Shown here piece by piece: positions 38,301 to 53,300 of a stretch of DNA of 64,000 nt; position 1 is the stretch's first letter, and each line of letters opens with the position of its first letter. A program made the translations under genes and the position numbers. The DNA is from Micropterus salmoides. Taxonomy: Eukaryota; Chordata; Actinopteri; Centrarchiformes; Centrarchidae. Under the pieces are notes generated by a model, which was not told the DNA's origin, made no database searches, and saw nothing but the letters and a program-made list of their open reading frames with translations. Location of the stretch: positions 2,973,429 through 3,037,428 of the forward strand of contig NW_024041373.1 of assembly GCF_014851395.1 (NCBI RefSeq). The letters run 5' to 3'.

Positions 38301-41300
38301 GTTAACTTTCCAGAGTTGTAAAATCTTGTCTATGAGTGTTATAAAACACTGTGCAGTGTTTTGGCATCCTTTAAAGCCATTGGCCAAGCTGGACTTCCTG
38401 AATCATATTTCATGTCTCACCTGCAGGCTCTTGCATTGTTTTAATGTAGCGTTGATTTTCGTCTCAACAAAATTCAAAAATCAAAATACTAGAAACCAAT
38501 TGATATACAGTAAGTTGGGGACCCCTGTGGGTCTTGGGCCATGTGGCAATTTCCTGCTTTGCCTAGTTGGTAATCCAACTTTGGTGTTTCCTCAGGGTGA
38601 AGTTGGTCTACCAGGTTCTCCAGGACTGGACGGAGAAAAGGTAAAACTTATCAGCAATCTATTTTACTAGCCAGGCAGTTAAATTGTTACATTAATGAAG
38701 ATGGTGATAACCTATAGTCTTATTTCCACCAAAAGTACCCAGGACTTTGAGTCCCAAGATTTACTTTTCAAGGACTAAAACATCCTTCAGCCCATTGTTG
38801 TGGGCATTTCCACCGTGGTTTAAAAAACTGCGAAGATTAGGCAAATTTAACCTGCTGACATATACGCCATACAAAGCAATGGACAGGCATAATCAGTAAC
38901 CTCAATCCATGAGCAAAATGTTCAAATGAACATCAGAATTGATTGGAATGTAATATTCTGGGGGAGTATAATGAAGAGACACGTGATAAAGTCTGTTACA
39001 AATTTAATAACAAACTGAATAAATCCATCAAGTTCTTTAAGGAACTATGGCACAAAGAAAGAAACGCAAACATAAAGTCGCTTTCAAAGGTGTGCGGTTC
39101 AGCAGGGTGGTGGACCCAAATGCAGTACACAGAGCGGAGTTCAAACAAACCAAAGAAAAATCCAAGAAGGGGAAATAATCCAGAAAGCAGGGAAACAGGG
39201 CAAGACAGGCTACACACTACAAACACTGCAATGACTGGACAAAGACTGAGTGAGGGGAAACAAGCAAGCATATATACACAGGGTTAATGAGTTGGAAGGG
39301 GATATGCAGGTGAGAGACATGAGACCAACGCAGGCACAGCCAGGCAGAGAGACAACAGGGGAAAACAGACAGACACTAACAGGTTGCAAAACACAAGAGA
39401 AGAATCTAACTGGAACTCAAAACACAGAACAGACAAGATAGAACTGAGAAACACAGGCAACTCCACAAGACAGAACAGACTAAAGAACAGATACAGAACA
39501 GACTAAAATAACAAAACTGAGAATTAACTAAACAGAGCAGACAGGCACACAGTGTGACAATCGAAACTGTTTGGAAGGTCATGAAAACATTTCCAGCGGA
39601 CAAGAGCAGCAAATCAGCTGCAGCACTCACGTCTGTGCCTGCCTGAGCGTCGGAGGAACTTGATTTTTAAAGTGCTGTACCTGTTCTAATCGGCTGGTCC
39701 GTTTGTTTTGGAGAAGAGGAGACAGACTTCGGCTCCATGTAAAAACGTATTTATAAAGCTGTATTTTTGTAAATCTATCGTATATATATGTTGTTAGCTG
39801 TAAACACACCGCTGGATGCTATTTCCGAGCAATTTTTGGGGGGGTAATATAAAGACCCTTGAGCTAAATTTAGACTCTTGTCCCTGCAGTTGGTTCCTCC
39901 AAAGGGGTATAGTTCCTGTGGTGGAAACACGGCTTATTAATTGCAATGTCAAATATGTAGGAATTATGATTAAAGATCCCCATTTTAGATTTTATGGTGT
40001 GGCTAGATAAAATTGCATTTTCTTTGTGTGTGAATGCTGAAATAATTTAGAAAGGATTGCTGAAAATGTTAAGTGAATTGCCTGCACTGCTGAAAATCCA
40101 GGAAGCTGAACTGTACAACCTAAAGAAGCTGAGAACTGAAAAGCCTGACGTTTAACGGTAATATTGTCAATGGTTTTCACTTCTGTTGTAATAAATTGCA
40201 CAGTAATTTAAAAAGTATAAATGGTAGAAATAAGTTTAATTAGAAGAATAAATGTCCTTGAAGAGTTACATTAACAATGACCTAGAAATCAACATTTAAA
40301 AAATTCTCATATTTCTTATTTTGCTCAGAGCCAAAATATCATAACTCTTGTGGCTTAAATAACACCAGTGCCTACTGAACAATGTGCCTACTAATTCATG
40401 TTAAATTTGTGTATCAGAAGTGAAAGTTGTAGAAAGTTTTGAGAAAAGCAAAAAGGCAGAAGAGGATGAGTGGGTGACATCACAGGTCATGTGACACACT
40501 ATAAGCACAATACACATCCATTATAAACTCAGAAAAGGACTGAAAAAAGCATTGTGACAGTTTGGCTACAGGTTATTTTGGGGTGCCAGTGAGGTTTCTC
40601 TCCTGACACATTAGATACTTTTGATTGTATCTCAGAATAATTTATTAACCCACCAAAGGACACACAAGGATACATACACAACGTTATGGACCCTCCTATT
40701 GAATCCAAGAAAATGAACAATAATGGAAAAACCACAACTCGATAATGATATGCAATCAAAGGCAAACATTTATTTAAAAAAAATAAGTTCCACAAACAAT
40801 AAACACAACTTAAATTTCCACTTAGGGTTCAGTTCAGATCTATTCAGAAGAAGTTCAGTTCATTGCAATTCAAACACAGTTCAGAAGCAAGAAAGAAAAA
40901 CTGCATCCATCAAATAATGAAAGGTTGCTCAACGGCTACCGTTCCTCAACGGTAATTGTTCATCCACATCAAAAAACACACACTGCTCAGAGATAGAAAG
41001 CAGAGGGGAAGGGGATGAAGTTTTTTCAGCACTTACAACCTGCCTGGCTGTAATGGATTCTAGACCGGTTAGCTGACGGCGGTTTTAGTATGGTGGGTGG
41101 CTAGTTGTTGGCAGGTTATTGCTGAGTTGGAAACGTTGTAGTAGATGAACACGGAAGGGATTAACGCCTTACTATAACTGATTCACTATCTACGGGTTTC
41201 TCTGACGATCTTTTCTTTCCTCAGCTCTCCTCTTTCTTCCAACTGCCCTCGCTCCCAGAAACACACCAAACATTTTAGCACTTCCTGCTTCCAGAACTGG

Positions 41301-44300
41301 GTGGACTCTGGCACTGAACGAATAGGAAACCTCCTACAAAGAGTATGCATGGCTACATGAATGGGCGGCGCTCATAGGTGGTGCAACCACCATACTCAAA
41401 ACAAGTTTAATTATTGATTATGTGACCCGTTTAAATGGCTCTCACAGACTTGCCCAGCATCCCCATTTGTACAAGTTCACTGAATTTGATCTCAAACTTT
41501 CAAACTGAAATGGGAACAAGTGGTAAGATCTAAAATCACTGGACAAACAATGAAATTAAACAGTGCATTTGCATTGAATGATGAGCACTTCAAAACACTA
41601 AACATGCATGAAATGCCATATTGTTGGCGAAAAGGACTTGGCTGCCTCAGAATTTGAAACTTATAGCTTTATAATACCAGATAAGTGACTTACTGACTGA
41701 ACCACTTGGAGACGTGGTGTCCACTCACCTACTATCAAATTGAGGCAATGATATCAGACTGCTGTGCCAGACTGGGGGATTTTTCCTTGTTTAAACTTTA
41801 AACATTTACAGCAGTCAAAATGTTGGTGAGAAAATACTGAAAAAAAATCACATCCTTGAGCTGGTTTTGAGTGTATTGTCAAATATTTTGATGATGTTTG
41901 ATCCAACACTGAGCAAAAAAGAAAATGTAATAAATGTTAAATAAAAATACATATTTAGAAGTACATAAGATGTGAATGCTTCCTGCCTTCACACCCAATA
42001 ATGAAAAACTAAAGTGCAAAGAGAACAAAGAGCGAAGACAATAGTGTGACAGCTGAGTAACTAAAGAACACAATTGCAATACTGTGAATGCTGATTCAGC
42101 AGCACTAATTGGGTGAGGTGTCTTTGACCTCTTGTATTTTCAGGGACCCAGAGGGAAGCCTGGAGAGCCTGGTCCCACAGGCCTAGTCGGTCCTGAAGGT
42201 CCTAAAGGTCCTAAAGGGGAGAGTGGTGTCATTGGCTTCCCGGGACCTAAGGGAGACATGGGTCCACCTGGATCACCTGTGAGTGTCTGTGTTAATCAAC
42301 ATCACATCAATGCCTAGGGTTTCCTGACCAAAGACCAAAGTCCCACATGTATCATTATCCAGTGGGAAGGCCTTGGTTTTTGCAGCTGCCTTCTTAGTAT
42401 CTAAATAGAGACTCACTAGCTTGGAAGAGATCCCAGGAATGAGTTCAACTTTTAATTCACTGTGGCAGGGATACCAAATGTTACCACATATAAAGGCTTA
42501 TGATATTTGAAGGATGGTGTTAGTGCGAGAGTCTACCGTAAATACTGATAGTCCTGTATCTGAATGTTTGACAGTTATGAACTAGTGAGGCAGACATTGC
42601 TTAAACATGTTCTTTTGTTTGTTCTTGAAGTAAGATGGGCAGTATCGTGTCCCTGAGCGCAACATTTCCATACAGCTATGAAAATGGATTAGCTAATGGA
42701 TTATTAGCTATTGTTTTATTTGTTTTTATATATTGAAGAAAACACAAAACAAAACAGCAGTTAGTGTATGGCTACGTATATATTGTTTGGATTGCGCAGT
42801 CTCTCCGTAAGGTTTACAGACTATTACTGGAAACATGTGAGTCAGTCTGTGGGAGGATGGTCAGTAAAGGAAGAACTAATCAAATCCTTTACCAATGCAG
42901 CAATAAAAAATACTCCATTGCAGCTAAAAGGCCTCCATTCAAAAGTTTGCTAAAATAAATGCACAGAAGGAAGGAAGAAGGAAGGAAAATGTACTGTAAG
43001 TGTTCACATGGATTGCACACTGTTGCTTTAATGGAAGTCCTCAGTTCTGGTGCCTGATTAGCAGTTGCTGTGAAGTTTAGGCACTGGGTAAAGTTGGTGT
43101 CTGGATGCTGTTGGGGGATTAAAGGTACAAAGTAGATGTATCATTTTACAGCACAGGGTTGTAAAACGAGATGAAGTTGTAGTTCCCTTTGTGGTACTCA
43201 CAAAAAGCAAAACATTATATACACTAAAGGGGTGGATAAATAACAAGTCATAGAAATAAAACTGTTTCACATGGTGCTGATAATGAATTTAGCCTCACAG
43301 CCTGGGGAAAGAAGCTGCTCAGCAGATATTTGTGTATCTCTTCCCAGAAGGCAGCAGGGTGAACAGGCTATGACTGAGTGGGTGCTGTCCTTTAGTATCC
43401 TTTGGGCTCTGCGTAGGCACCTCACCTCAAGATATTATTGATGCTTGGGAGATGGGACCAATGATATTCTGAGCAGTTTAAATCAACCCCTGCAGAGCCC
43501 ACCGGTCCTGGATGTGCACATCCCATGCCAGTTAGTGATTTTTCCAGTCAGGGTGCTTTCTATTACTCTTCTGTAGAAGTTGCCTGCCACATATCTTTGC
43601 TGTTGTTGGTGTTGATGTCTTTCTACATGTCTTTGCCTTCTTCATGCTAGCTTTCAGTTTCTCTGGCAGTGTTGTATGCTTCCTTGTCACCTGACTAAAA
43701 AGCAGCTTTGTTGGCTCTGGATAGAGCCCTTACCTCTCCATTAATCCAGTCTTTCTGGTTGGGGAATGATTTTATTGTCAAAGTTATCATCACATCGTCA
43801 ACACATTTGCTGATGTATGATGTCACTGATGATGTATATTCCTCAAGGTTTGATGTGACTCTCCAGGGTGGGGGACAGTCTGTGCCCTCAGTCCTGTAGA
43901 ACTGCTGTAGAATCATCTGTCCACACTTTGACTGTTTTTATTGTTGGTTTGACCCTTTTAATCAGCTGGGTGTGAGTGGGCAGGGGAAGCAGAGAAATAT
44001 GGTCTGATAGACCAAAATGGGGAGGGGGGAGGGAAATCAGAATAAGAATCAGAAAGAGCTTTATTGCCAAGTAGTATTTTACACGTATGAGGAATTTGCT
44101 TTGGTGATAAGGTGCTACACATCAACATACAGTTTACATAAATAAATGTGGAAATATTCGGGCTGGGCACATGAACGCATTAATTAATTAACACCAACAA
44201 TTATTTTATGGCACATTAATGCAGTTTTTATTATTATTATTTTGAAAGTCCGTTGCTCACTGGCTCTGAATACACATACAGTCAAACCATGGGTCACAAG

Positions 44301-47300
44301 AGGGGTGGGATGTTGATCAGCCTGCAAATTACCCACCCAGACAAGCAGTGGAGGGAGGCTTCGGCAGACTACACTGGATGCAGCGTGCGGGAGAAGTAGA
44401 TAAACAAAAGTAAGACAAGCGATCAAATGCCATAGCGAAGTGGAAAGCTACACACTGCATGCTGGTTAGTATTGGGGAAGATGTCAGTCTTAGTAACGTC
44501 CTTAAAATCTCTACGTAGTAGCTTTGCCCCGCGGTGCCCCTCTGAGCTCCTCAGGTGAACAACAGGGAGACAGTGCTCCGCCAGTAAACGGCAGGCGCTC
44601 TATGGATAGTAACCATGGCAGCGGCTTCTGTGTGCTATACAAATGTAGCCTATTTAACTTACGTTAAAATTATAGGCTACATAACTTTACACGATAGGCC
44701 TTCATCTAGTTTTGCAGGGATGCTCTGCCGTGTGAATTCCCTCCTGTTGATGTCCCATTTTGTAAACAGTAGCCTAATAGATACTGGAAAACAGCGAGGA
44801 TCAGTCTCTCTACCAATGATTTGTGCTGCACATTGCGTACAAAAAGTAACTGGTCAAAGTCCGCACTACTTCATTTAAATGACTCTGCCCACGATTCAAC
44901 CATCCCTGCTAACATCCCCATTGTTAAGCAGTTTAAATATTTGGGCATTGAGGTCTTTCCCTGCTTAAACCAGATTGTGAAACATAACTATTCTGTTGCT
45001 CTAAACAATGTTTTGAAAGATATGGAAAAGTGGATGGGTCTTCCCATGTCTATTCATGCCCGTATCTCAGTGGTTAAAATGAATGTGTTACCCAGGATTC
45101 ATTTTGTGAGCTCTATGCTACCTCTCTCCCCTCCTGCTGGCTACTGGCGTAAATTACACTCAGCGGTGTCTAAATTTATCTGGAAAGGCAAGCGGCCGCG
45201 ACTTAAGATGTCCACCTTAGGGGAGGAGAGAGGATGGTGGCCTTTCTGTCCCCAGCTTCAAACATTACTTCTGGTCCTTTGTGTTGAGGCCCCTCCTAAC
45301 TTGGTTTAGCCCAGATGTGTCTGTCTGCTGGCATGCCTTAGAAAGTGCTATTACAGAGCCTTGGTCACTCCATGACGTTCTCTTTGCCAATGTTTCTAGC
45401 AAACACTGCGAGCTACGCTTTGGCCCCATTATCTCTCATCTTATCAAAACTTGGAGATTGGCTGAAACACACTGCCATATAGCTTGTAACTGGCACACGT
45501 TTTACCCTATATTCAATAATGCAACACTCCTGATTGGGGGGAGGCCAATAATAGCCCCACAATGGGAGCAGATGGGACTTCGTTGTCTAAAAGACATTTT
45601 TAACGAAATGGAACAAGGGAGACGGTCTTTAAATGTTTTTGTGTTGTCCTCTTAAGACAGACAATTTTATATCAGCTGTCAAATGTCCAGTAGCCAAGTT
45701 GTTCTAGTAACGTTACTTACAGTTAAAGCAGGCGTGGAGGCATCAGATACTCAACAAGAATCTTGTGACCAATATAAAAAGTACCTTTCTCTCTCAAGTG
45801 TCCTATTCCAGAGAATAATCCCACACAGCCCTGCCGACAGCAGCAGCGTTACTCAATATAGCGGTGTGGGGAATTAATTAATGTGATAACAGCCATGGCT
45901 TGTTTTACAAGTTATTCTGCTTCCACCATGTAACTAAGGACTCTACCGCTAGCTTATTACGTTTATTAAAATGTAAAATGCTCCGTACTTGTATAGCGCC
46001 TTTCTAGTCTTTTCGACCACTCAAAGCGCTTTTACACTACATCTGCATTCACCAGTCACACACATTCATACACTGAGCCTAAGTGCTCAAACGGAAACTA
46101 ATATTCACACTCATACACTGGCGGAATAGCCGCCAGGGGCAATTCGGGGTTCAGTATCTTGCCCAAGGACACTTCGACATGCAGCCAGGGGGAGCCAGGG
46201 ATTGAACCGCCGACCTTCCGATTAACGGCAAACCCGCTGTACCTCCTGAGCCACAGCCGCCCCTATTACAGGTAACATACTGAGTCGACGTCCAAATAAA
46301 CGACTCGTAACTACCGTTATGTAAAAGGATTAATTGATTTGCTTCAAATTGTTCGTTTGAGCTGTAAGTAAACGTTAACGTAATTAATAACCGATTCATA
46401 GTTAACTGTTAACGTTGGTCTCAACAAAATCTAACGTTAGTGTTGCAACGTTACTTCATTTATGCATTTAAAACCTTGTGAAGTATAATGTCAATAACAG
46501 ATATGTGAGTTATTTTAATATTTTCCTGTGTCTTACCTTGATGAGCTGACGACCATAAACTGATACTACGTCCATTTTTATATACAGTCTATGGTTTTTA
46601 TTTTCGATTAAATTATAAAGAAAAGTTTTCAATTTCAGGTTTTAATATATATATAAATAGGCAATATATCGTTGCATCATCATATCGATACATAATGTAG
46701 CAGGTCTAATGCTATATATGATTTTTTGTAAATTTATGAGAATTAATACCCATTTATGAATTTTAATATTCAGAAAATATTAATCCATAAATCTCTCGCG
46801 GGGCACCACCGGAGTTGTAATTAACCTAGAGTCTCCGGACCTCTGGGTAGCTTTTAATAATTATACAATTACTAGTGATCAGTTAGTTAATAATCGCTCA
46901 ATTATCTTAAATCAGTCAGTCAGTCTCATATGGAAGGGGTAAATTCTCTTGGTATGGACTTAGAAATAGGCAACACACAATTCCTTGGTTACAGTGAATT
47001 TATTAACTAAAAGGTGATATAAAAATGTGGGTAAATACATCAGAGAAATAAACAATGGCTAAACAATGAGAATGGAGGTCTATTGCGGGAGAATTTGACT
47101 CATACGGCAGCTAATGAATGCAATTAGATGATAACTCGGTTAAATTTGTCTGGGAGTTTCAAGGATTACATATGCTGGACTAACCAATTATTGGACATGC
47201 TGGTAAAACAGCCTCACACTGGCAGAGTCCATGCGTTCTCGTTTAGGACAGCTTCAAGCCGTCGGCCAGTCGCTTTCTCTGCCGGGGAATTGCTCCGGGG

Positions 47301-50300
47301 GGCTCCTCTGGTAGGCTTTTTGAAGAAACTTGCAGTGGGGGCCAACCCTGGCTCGGGTTAGCAGTTTTCGTCGTCCTTTGTTACTGCTGGCAGGACATGT
47401 GGTTGACCCGGGCGTCGGGGCTCAGTGTCATTTAGCTTGTCACCAAGCTTAAACTTGGTTGTTCTAGAATTAAAACTAGGGTAACTCGGACTGATAACTT
47501 TAACAAAGTAAATAAAACAAGTAAGCTGCTGAAACGAGGGAAGGCTGAGGTCGCGGCACACAATTTGGAACATTAAAACACTGCAAAAGTAACTTTTAGA
47601 TTTAGATTCTTTTCAGCAATAATATCAACAACAGATAGCAACAACATGGTAACATAACTAATCAAATAGAGGCAACGCCACTACTAACTTAGCAAGGATT
47701 ATTATTTAAAGAGAACAACAGTTTATAATGAAACATTGTTTTAGCTCAGGAAGGCAGGTGTTGTGTACCCCTTTCGCATTTCGCATCAAAAGGTGCCAGT
47801 TTTACGATCAGACTGCCCAGAGACAGCACTTAGGGAGGGAAAATTTCAACCTTTTCTTTTGGGGTCTCTTCAGCCGTCTGTTGAAAGTTGATATCTCAAC
47901 CCCCTCCTTTCTTTCTCCCAGGGAGAGAAGTGGAATTTGGAGTAGTCCAAATTTACTTAATATAAAATGCACAAATCCACACTGTTGGTACACAACAATA
48001 ATATTAATAAAAAATAGCGCTTTGACGGTTAGCTCAATGCTAACATATAATGTGAATCTCCATTAATGTGCTAACCGACATTAGCTTCGCAAAAATACAA
48101 TCTTAACATAAAGTACACATTTTACTTCACATGCTGAGTGACATACTGTGCAAATACTTAAAGTTAACAACTTTAAATTAATCAAAACACTTGATTATTT
48201 ATCACTATTCATTTGACATCTATTTTTACCCCTTTATTTTTCAATTCACATGCATTTTCGTTGCCTCCATTTTTATCATTTAATAATTTTTACTTTCACC
48301 CCTCATAGGTTGACATCTTAAAAAAAAAATTCCACATCTTGTCAACATTATTCACCCACTTTGACTGCATTTGAGCACCAAGCATCATTGATGTAAACAC
48401 AGAGTCCGCCTCCTCTCGTCTTACCAGAGTCTTGTGTTCTGTCAGTGAGGAACACTCCCAGCTTGCGTTCCTCTCTTCCTGGTTCGATCACACTGCTGCC
48501 GTTGACATTTGGTCCAGCTGGTCTGGACCAAAAACGAAAAAGAAGAACCTAATTGACATAAGTATTGTATACTGCCCCTGGTGGTGACTGGTGTAACATT
48601 TTTGAAAAGGAGGATGAAATAAAAACACATCTTTCTTGTTTGTCTTTTATGCTTTGATTCTAACATAAAGATCAACTCATCAGTCCCTGAACTAAAAAGC
48701 TCTGCTATTATCACGATGTCTATATCCCTTTCATTGTAGGGTTTAGATGGCCCTACGGGTGAAAAGGGGGCTACAGGGGGCCCTGGCCATATTGGAATAT
48801 CTGGCGCAATGGTATGCAATGGCACTTCTCAGGCTGCATTTTTCTGGATGCAGTGTCTGACCTGGCAAAGGGGAAAGGGGAACATTTTGTATTCACCCCA
48901 AGAGCTGTTTGAAAAAGTGTTAATTTTTAATTCACCTAATTGTTTGTCTGACAAATGATTAGGTGAATAAAAAATTCAAGGCAATACAAGGGAATATATC
49001 GTCAACTTTGTGTCATTTTGCGTCTTTGCCATCTTTTGTCACAGGGTCCCAAAGGAGAACCTGGAGAAGGAGGAAGGTCAGAAATGGTAAAGGTCCGTGA
49101 TTAACCTACAGGTTTGATTAGTGCACTTCATGGTAAATTTGTGCATATTTTCTGACCTAAAAAATGTTGCTTATGTTTGTGTGCATCTGTATTTAGATCT
49201 ATGGTCCTCAAGGGCCTCCAGGACCTCCAGGACCAGTTGGCCCAGCAGTGAGTCAAATGTGCCATTTAACATCTAAATCTAAAGACTAACTCATGCTTAA
49301 AGGCCTTGCACATTTGTCAAGTGTTTTCACTTTATTTGGCTTTTTTTGTTTGAAATGAGGCAGAGGGATTCTTAGCATACCTTTACAAAATAAAGGTAAT
49401 CTCCAAACCTATGAACCAATAATAGAATGATAACATGGTAAGTGTAAGTCCTTAACAGGTGAAATAGGAGAGAGAAAGGGTTGTCAATCAAGCACAACCT
49501 GCCCTGAGAAGAGGTCTAATAAAGGAAAATATCTGTAAAAAAAAAACATGTGGGGGGACCTTTAATTCGGAAACTGATGCAACAAAAATGATTTCCACAA
49601 CCTCTGATTTGCTTGTTTCCGTTTTAGCTGATGCACAGTGCTTGCACATGAGTTAGAGCACGTGCACAAGGACACACTTGGAAATGTAGCGGTTGCAATC
49701 TGAAACGTCACTGCTAGAGACCTCTGAAAACTACACATGAAATTTAATTAAATAAAAAAAATGCATATGGAGTTGTTCATTAACTGAAGCCCCACTAATA
49801 GAGGCGGACATCACATGCACATGCCAAACCTGTATTTCTACTTTTTATCTCTGGACACTATTCCAATACACCAGTGGTATTAACTGGCAACAATTAGGAT
49901 ACAGTATAAAATGATCTGTAATCCCACTGTTTTTGTTCCATACAGGGATCTCAAGGACTTCCAGGGCCTAAGGTGAGATATTATTTCCATAAAATAATAT
50001 CCACCAGCTCCTTAATTTATTAAATCTGACTCCATTTACAGTGTACCGTAAAACATCAATTAAAAAATTCCCAATTAGACGCCTATCCTTCTTGGCCTGG
50101 TGTGACAAATATACACAGGTTTTATAGTTCTTATAAAATAAATATATGTATAAAACCTCTTATAGGGTAGCTCTTATTTGTTGCCTCGCCGGCTCAAATT
50201 CCCGTGAGCTGGAATGAGCTAGAAACATGAAACTTGCGGGAATAACTGGAAATGTTGTGCATCAGCTTCCATTGAAATATGAACCCAATCGGCCACATGG

Positions 50301-53300
50301 TGGCGCTATAATTAAGGCTTAAAAATTCAAACTTTGAAAGGCCACGCCCCTTACACCATAAGTCCGATTGACTTAAAATTTCTCACACAGGTGCAGCTCA
50401 ATGTGCTCTACAAAAAAGCCTCAAGGACTATGAAGGTCCCACTAGAGTTTTTTCCCGCCATTTAGAATTTTTTGAAAATCACATTTTTGACATCTCCTCC
50501 TAGACCGTAGCTCCGATTGCCATCAATTTTTCAGTGAATCATCATTGGATCAAGCCTATTAAAAGTTGTATAAAGCATGTCGATATCTAGGCTTCCCCTA
50601 CTTTGATTCAGGTCTCTCTCTCCCGAATGTTTAATTGACTGTATAAATTCAATTCATACAGCCTATCAAATAAATAAAATAAAATCTCTCTCTCAGTTCA
50701 ATTCACTTCTGCTTTATTGGCATGAATGTCAAAGAACAATATTGCCAAAGCTTTAAAGATAATACAAAAGAACAATTAATTCCATGCAGTTTATTAAATA
50801 AATAAAATAAAATAAATAAAACAAAATGTGTCAGTCTCTCTCATACGTCTGTTTTTTATATAAAAATATTCTCTTTTTTTTACTCTCTCATGGGATTGAG
50901 ATGCGACAGGATTATTTTGTGGAAGTGGGTTGGGACCGTAGTGAAAATCCAGTCCCATGTCACCATCTACTGAGCGTGAGGTTGCCCTAGATGTACTGTC
51001 TCTCTGAGCTAGATCAAATAAATGATTCATAATTAATTCGTTATTCGAAAGCCTAATATTTATTAAGTAAGTAATTAAGTAATATTCATACTGGTTTAAA
51101 TAAACAATCTGATAGTATTCTATGGGCCATCTTTGCTGAGCAAGAGTTATGTAGGAAAGGAATTAAAGGCCTGTTCCATATAGACACATGACCCAAATAT
51201 AGGGAGTGTGAGTTCAGTGATTACAGCAAATAAAAGCCTGGGCTATTAATTGAAGTTTTACGGTATGTTGTCAACATCATAGCCATTCTAAGCATGGAAG
51301 TGTAAGGATGGGATTCGGTTTTACCCAGGGAGAACCAGGCATGGGCATCAGAGGAGAAAAAGGAGCAACAGGTCAGAAAGGCGAAAAGGGAGACAAAGGC
51401 CATCTTGGACTCCCTGTAAGTACACTGGACTTGGTCTGTTTCAGAATTCTTTGTCTTCTATCTTTTTGTGTTCTATCCTGTTGTTAAGTTTTCTCACTTA
51501 ATCTTGATTATTTTAACGATTATGTCACTGCTTCAACACAGACATGTTATACGGTATAAGCCTTTAAACCCATGCTGCTTTAACTGTACTTTAGGCATTT
51601 GTTACTGACTGATGTTTCTTGTCTCAGATGTTGCTTTTATGTCATCACATGATAGTGAAATGTCACATCATAAATTGCACAGTAACTCATTTTCATTTGA
51701 GACTATGGATCATGTTGAGTGGTATATTATATTGTTACAATAATACAATAACATTTCATAATGGAAAGACTGAGCAAGTATACGCTACGTAGCTGACCAG
51801 GGGTGGAAAGAGTATCAACACATCTCCGTAGCCAAGATACCGTGGCCAAGAGAACACTGTAAACAGACTTTAGAGAGAATGCAAATAAATAAAACAAAAG
51901 CAAATTAAGAACCACATTCACCAGTCTAACAACACATACAACGGGATGGAAAATAAGTCTGGCAGTCCAGAACATCGTCAATTGATTATTTATATTCCAA
52001 TTTTTATGTGGTTAGCTCACATGGTAGTGAAGAGGACTCATGTTCTGAAGTTTGTGTGTTCAATCCTCACTTGTGGCTAGTATTTATATTCCTTTTTCAA
52101 CAAACTGATTGTGAAGACATCATATTACATATCACAATTAAGCATGTGCAGGAGTGTGTACATCCACATTAACCTATGGACACTTATTTTCGTGTCTCCA
52201 GTATCTCCAGGCAGAGGAAATTCCTGCTTTTCAGGTTGCAGGGGAATCCACAATCTCAAGTTTGCTGACGGCTTTTTCAGAGTAAAAGTTCTCAATTAAA
52301 CACGACATAATGTACTGCTGCAAAAATGTTCTTGCGCTTTTATTTTGTAGGCACAATTACTTAAGAGGAAGTGATTATGTGAGTAACTTTTGCTGTCATG
52401 ACTGAGATCTGTTTCAGCACTCCAGCTGCTATAATAGTAATTATTTTTTTGCTGCTATCAAAGTAATCTGGCCACGGGCCGCCTATTGCCGACCACTGAG
52501 ATACAGTGTAGTTTTAGGACAGGAGTGAATCCTACATTGTGCTGTTGATTACTTTCACTCTACAGCTGGTACAGCATGTTCATGTCTACAAACAAGACAT
52601 TATATTCTGACAGTAAATGTGAGTGACAGTGTGATAACAGTCAAAGTAAAGAGTATTGCTTTGAGCAACAACATGGCCATAGACGTAATGTCATCATCTA
52701 CCATGACCAGTAAAAGAAGTTACTCACAATTACTGTCACTCCACTTCTACCTCCACTTCTGCCACGTCCATCACCCTTCATTTGTCATCATCTGAATGTG
52801 TTTTTGAACTCACTCGAGTCACAGCTTCACTCACCCCCCACCCCAATCCCAACCCCATCTCTGCTCTCTAACTATGTACGACGCTGCACAGGGGGCTCAT
52901 GGGTTAGACGGCAGTCCGGGTCCAGTGGTGAGTGGCACAAGTCCTGTTCCAATTCCCTGACCCTTCTCCTCCTCTTCTTCCTCCTCCACCCCCCTGCTAA
53001 AGCTTGCTTGATGTCTGCCATGTCTGCTTGTCCACTTGCTTTCCAGCTTCCCATGCTTGTCCTGTCTATTTTCTTAAAGTAGTTCTGTGAGGACAGGACT
53101 GTTCAGTGTTGGGTTCTGAGGATGCACTGCCATCAACAATCTACTTTCATGCCATACATGGCAACTCTACAACTCTCTGTGTATATCATCCTTATGCCCC
53201 CATGGTTTATATTGGCTCATGTAATGACCAGAACCCCATAGAAATCATTAAGGTCTGGCTAGATTTCTGCAAAGTCTAAATTCCAATTAGACTAATTAGA

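Noticed and set aside
42132..42317. Short gene starting at ATG before GPRGKPG
   Set aside because: The ATG is absent from the true exon; this frame is intron plus the 135-bp exon read through both splice sites.
9757..46264. CRISPR-like spaced repeats
   Set aside because: The recurring blocks are dispersed SINE copies on both strands, kilobases apart, in a vertebrate gene.
46790..47600. Solo LTR or retroviral end
   Set aside because: It has repeat-like character, but I could not find TG...CA ends, a primer-binding site or flanking duplications.
52011..52078. tRNA gene
   Set aside because: Box-like motifs are present, but the ends do not pair as an acceptor stem and no terminator T-run follows; at best a SINE relic.
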